A stretch of 64,000 nt of DNA from Nephrocerus scutellatus (Eukaryota > Arthropoda > Insecta > Diptera > Pipunculidae), in NCBI GenBank assembly GCA_947095585.1, contig OX352766.1, positions 21,256,939-21,320,938 of the forward strand. The letters are read 5' to 3'. The notes below the pieces were generated by a model. It was given only the letters and a program-made list of their open reading frames with translations, was not told the DNA's origin and searched no databases. The position numbers and the translations under genes were made by a program. The number at the start of each line of letters is the position of its first letter. Position 1 is the first letter of the stretch. Positions 62,501 to 64,000 of the stretch are shown here, one piece after another.

Positions 62501-63393
62501 TTTCGAAGTTCAATTGTTTCACCAAATGATTGTTTTAGAATTAAAAATTAAATTAAATTTGAAACTTGGAATCATTTCATAAAATGAACTTACAAAATGC
62601 ATATTATAGAGCTCATAATTTCTTGACTTTCTCAGTTGTAATATATAACTCACTTATTTCGAAGTTCAATTGTTTCATCAAAGGATTGTTTTAGAATTAA
62701 AAATTAAATTAAATTTAACACTTGGAATCATTTCATAAAATGAACTTACAAAATGCATATTATAGAGCTCGTAATTTCTTGACCTTCTCAATTGCAATAT
62801 ATAACGCACTTATTTCGAAGTCCAATTGTGTCATCAAAGGACTGTTTTAAAATTAAAAATTAAATTAAATTTGAAACTTGGAATCATTTTAAAAAGGAAC
62901 TTACAAAATGCATATTATAGAGCTCGTAATTTCTTGACCTTCTCAATTGCAATATATAACGCACTTATTTCGAAGTTCAATTGTTTCATCAAAGGATTGT
63001 TTTAGAATTAAAAATTAAATTAAAATTGAAACTTGGAATCATTTCATAAAATTAACTTACAAAATGCATATTATAGAGCTCATAATTTCTTGACTTTCTC
63101 AGTTGTAATATATAACTCACTTATTTCGAATTTCAATTGTTTCATCAAAGGATTGTTTTAGAATTAAAAATTAAATTAAATTTGAAACTTGGAATCATTT
63201 CATAAAATTAACTTACAAAATGCATATTATAGAGCTCGTAATTTCTTGACCTTCTCAACTGTAATATGTAACGCAATTATTTCTAAGTCCAATTGTGTCA
63301 TCAAAGGACTGTTTTAAAATTAAAAATTCAATCAAAGTTGAAACTTGGAACCATTTCATAAAATTAACTTACAAAATGCATATTATAGAGCTC
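54540..63393. repeat. Large satellite block duplicated at 4,491 bp spacing
   Basis: 54,540-58,902 and 59,031-63,393 share rare variants at exactly 4,491 bp: TTGCCCTTCTC (55,498/59,989), GAATCTTGG (56,059/60,550), CATTTGTAAT (57,050/61,541) and AAAAAGGAACTT (58,400/62,891). No difference was noticed between the blocks over ~4.36 kb. The copies stop matching at GAGCTC/ATAATT versus GAGCTC/GTAATT. Confidence 0.85.
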
Positions 63394-64000
63394 GTAATTT
63401 CTCGACCTTCTTAACTGTAATATGTAACGCAATTATTTCTAAGTCCAATTGTGTCATCAAAGGACTGTTTTTAAATTAAAAATTCAATCAAAGTTGAAAC
63501 TTGGAACCATTTCATAAAATTAACTTACAAAATGCATATTATAGAGCTCGTAATTTCTTGACCTTCTCAATTGCAATATATAACGCACTTATTTCGAAGT
63601 CCAATTGTGTCATCAAAGGACTGTTCTAAAATTAAAAATTAAATTAAATTTGAAACTTGGAATCATTTTATAAAATGAACTTACAAAATGCATATTATAG
63701 AGCTCGTAATTTCTTGACCTTCTCAGTTGTAATGTATAACTCACTTATTTCGAAGTTCAATTGTTTCACCAAAGGATTGTTTTAGAATTAAAAATTAAAT
63801 AAAATTTGAAACTTGGAATCATTTCATAAAATTAACTTACAAAATGCATATTATAGAGCTCGTAATTTCTTGACCTTCTCAACTGTAATATGTAACGCAA
63901 TTATTTCTAAGTCCAATTGTGTCATCAAAGGACTGTTTTAAAATTAAAAATTCAATCAAAGTTGAAACTTGGAACCATTTCATAAAATTAACTTACAAAA

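Larger units (their letters stand above)
43873..64000. repeat. Satellite DNA array, 156 bp and 140 bp monomers
   Basis: More than 20 kb of head-to-tail monomers, roughly 130 of them, running past the window end. Each has ACTTACAAAATGCATATTAT, GAGCTC, TTTCTTGAC, ATATATAAC and TTATTTCGAAGT. The 156 bp type carries AATTTGAAACTTGGAATCAT; the 140 bp type lacks about 16 bp there and reads AAATTCATTCAAATTTTCAT. Subtypes differ at fixed sites (TCAATTGCAA / TCAACTGTAA / TCAGTTGTAA; TTCAATTGTTTCATCAAAGG / TCCAATTGTGTCATCAGAGG). Nearly all monomers keep GAGCTC (SacI), ATGCAT and TTCGAA. It has no coding capacity. It is likely pericentromeric or centromeric, which is inference. Confidence 0.97.

Noticed and set aside
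43873..64000. Hammerhead ribozyme in the satellite (minus strand TTTGATGAAAC looks like core bases)
   Set aside because: The core CTGATGA and GAAA need a stem II between them. Here they overlap, and no flanking stems pair.
43873..64000. CENP-B box in the satellite
   Set aside because: TTTCGAAGTTCAATTG begins like the box but lacks the required A and CGGG positions.

Overview
The window looks like repeat-rich, probably heterochromatic DNA from an insect, most likely a fly. It is AT-rich, has short introns with GTAAGT/polypyrimidine-AG signals and (CATA)n and (TAA)n microsatellites, and carries broken copies of several transposon classes typical of Diptera (piggyBac, R1-like, Jockey/LOA-like and RTE-like LINEs, a Penelope-like element). 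No bacterial gene organisation is present. The species cannot be fixed from the sequence.

Layout. 1-12 kb: mosaic of repeats (a ~300 bp direct duplication, a 118 bp tandem array, a family of short terminal-repeat elements with internal repeats, a nested insertion) plus relics of piggyBac and LINE proteins. 12.1-13.8 kb: the only convincing host gene, a four-exon minus-strand gene for a secreted Gly/His-rich protein of 345 residues. 15.1-15.7 kb: 3' end of an R1-like LINE.

15.8-43.1 kb: one very large, nearly perfect inverted repeat. The left arm (15,800-28,542) and right arm (30,276-43,128) are collinear and separated by a 1,733 bp spacer. Outside to centre, each arm holds: short repeats; a broken Jockey/LOA-like LINE (ORF1 with a zinc knuckle, start of an endonuclease ORF2); a foldback-like hairpin repeat; a tRNA-like fragment; a broken RTE-like LINE (endonuclease, a 1.2 kb insertion, reverse transcriptase lacking its catalytic YxDD segment); and a Penelope-like retroelement (PLE) with possible introns upstream of its reading frame. 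The left PLE runs through the spacer to its 3' end; the right one stops at the palindrome centre. The arms differ by single bases, a 30 bp repeat-length change and a 147 bp tandem duplication found only on the right.

43.67-43.87 kb: a 200-base N gap. 43.87 kb to the window end: more than 20 kb of AT-rich satellite DNA built from 156 bp and 140 bp monomers, organised into higher-order repeats (1,372 and 1,684 bp) and a ~4.4 kb block repeated at 4,491 bp spacing.

Apart from the Gly/His-rich gene the window is mobile and satellite DNA. The items most worth a second look are the palindrome, the unusual PLE inside it, the Gly/His-rich gene and the satellite hierarchy. Palindrome and satellite could both be real heterochromatin structure or partly assembly products.
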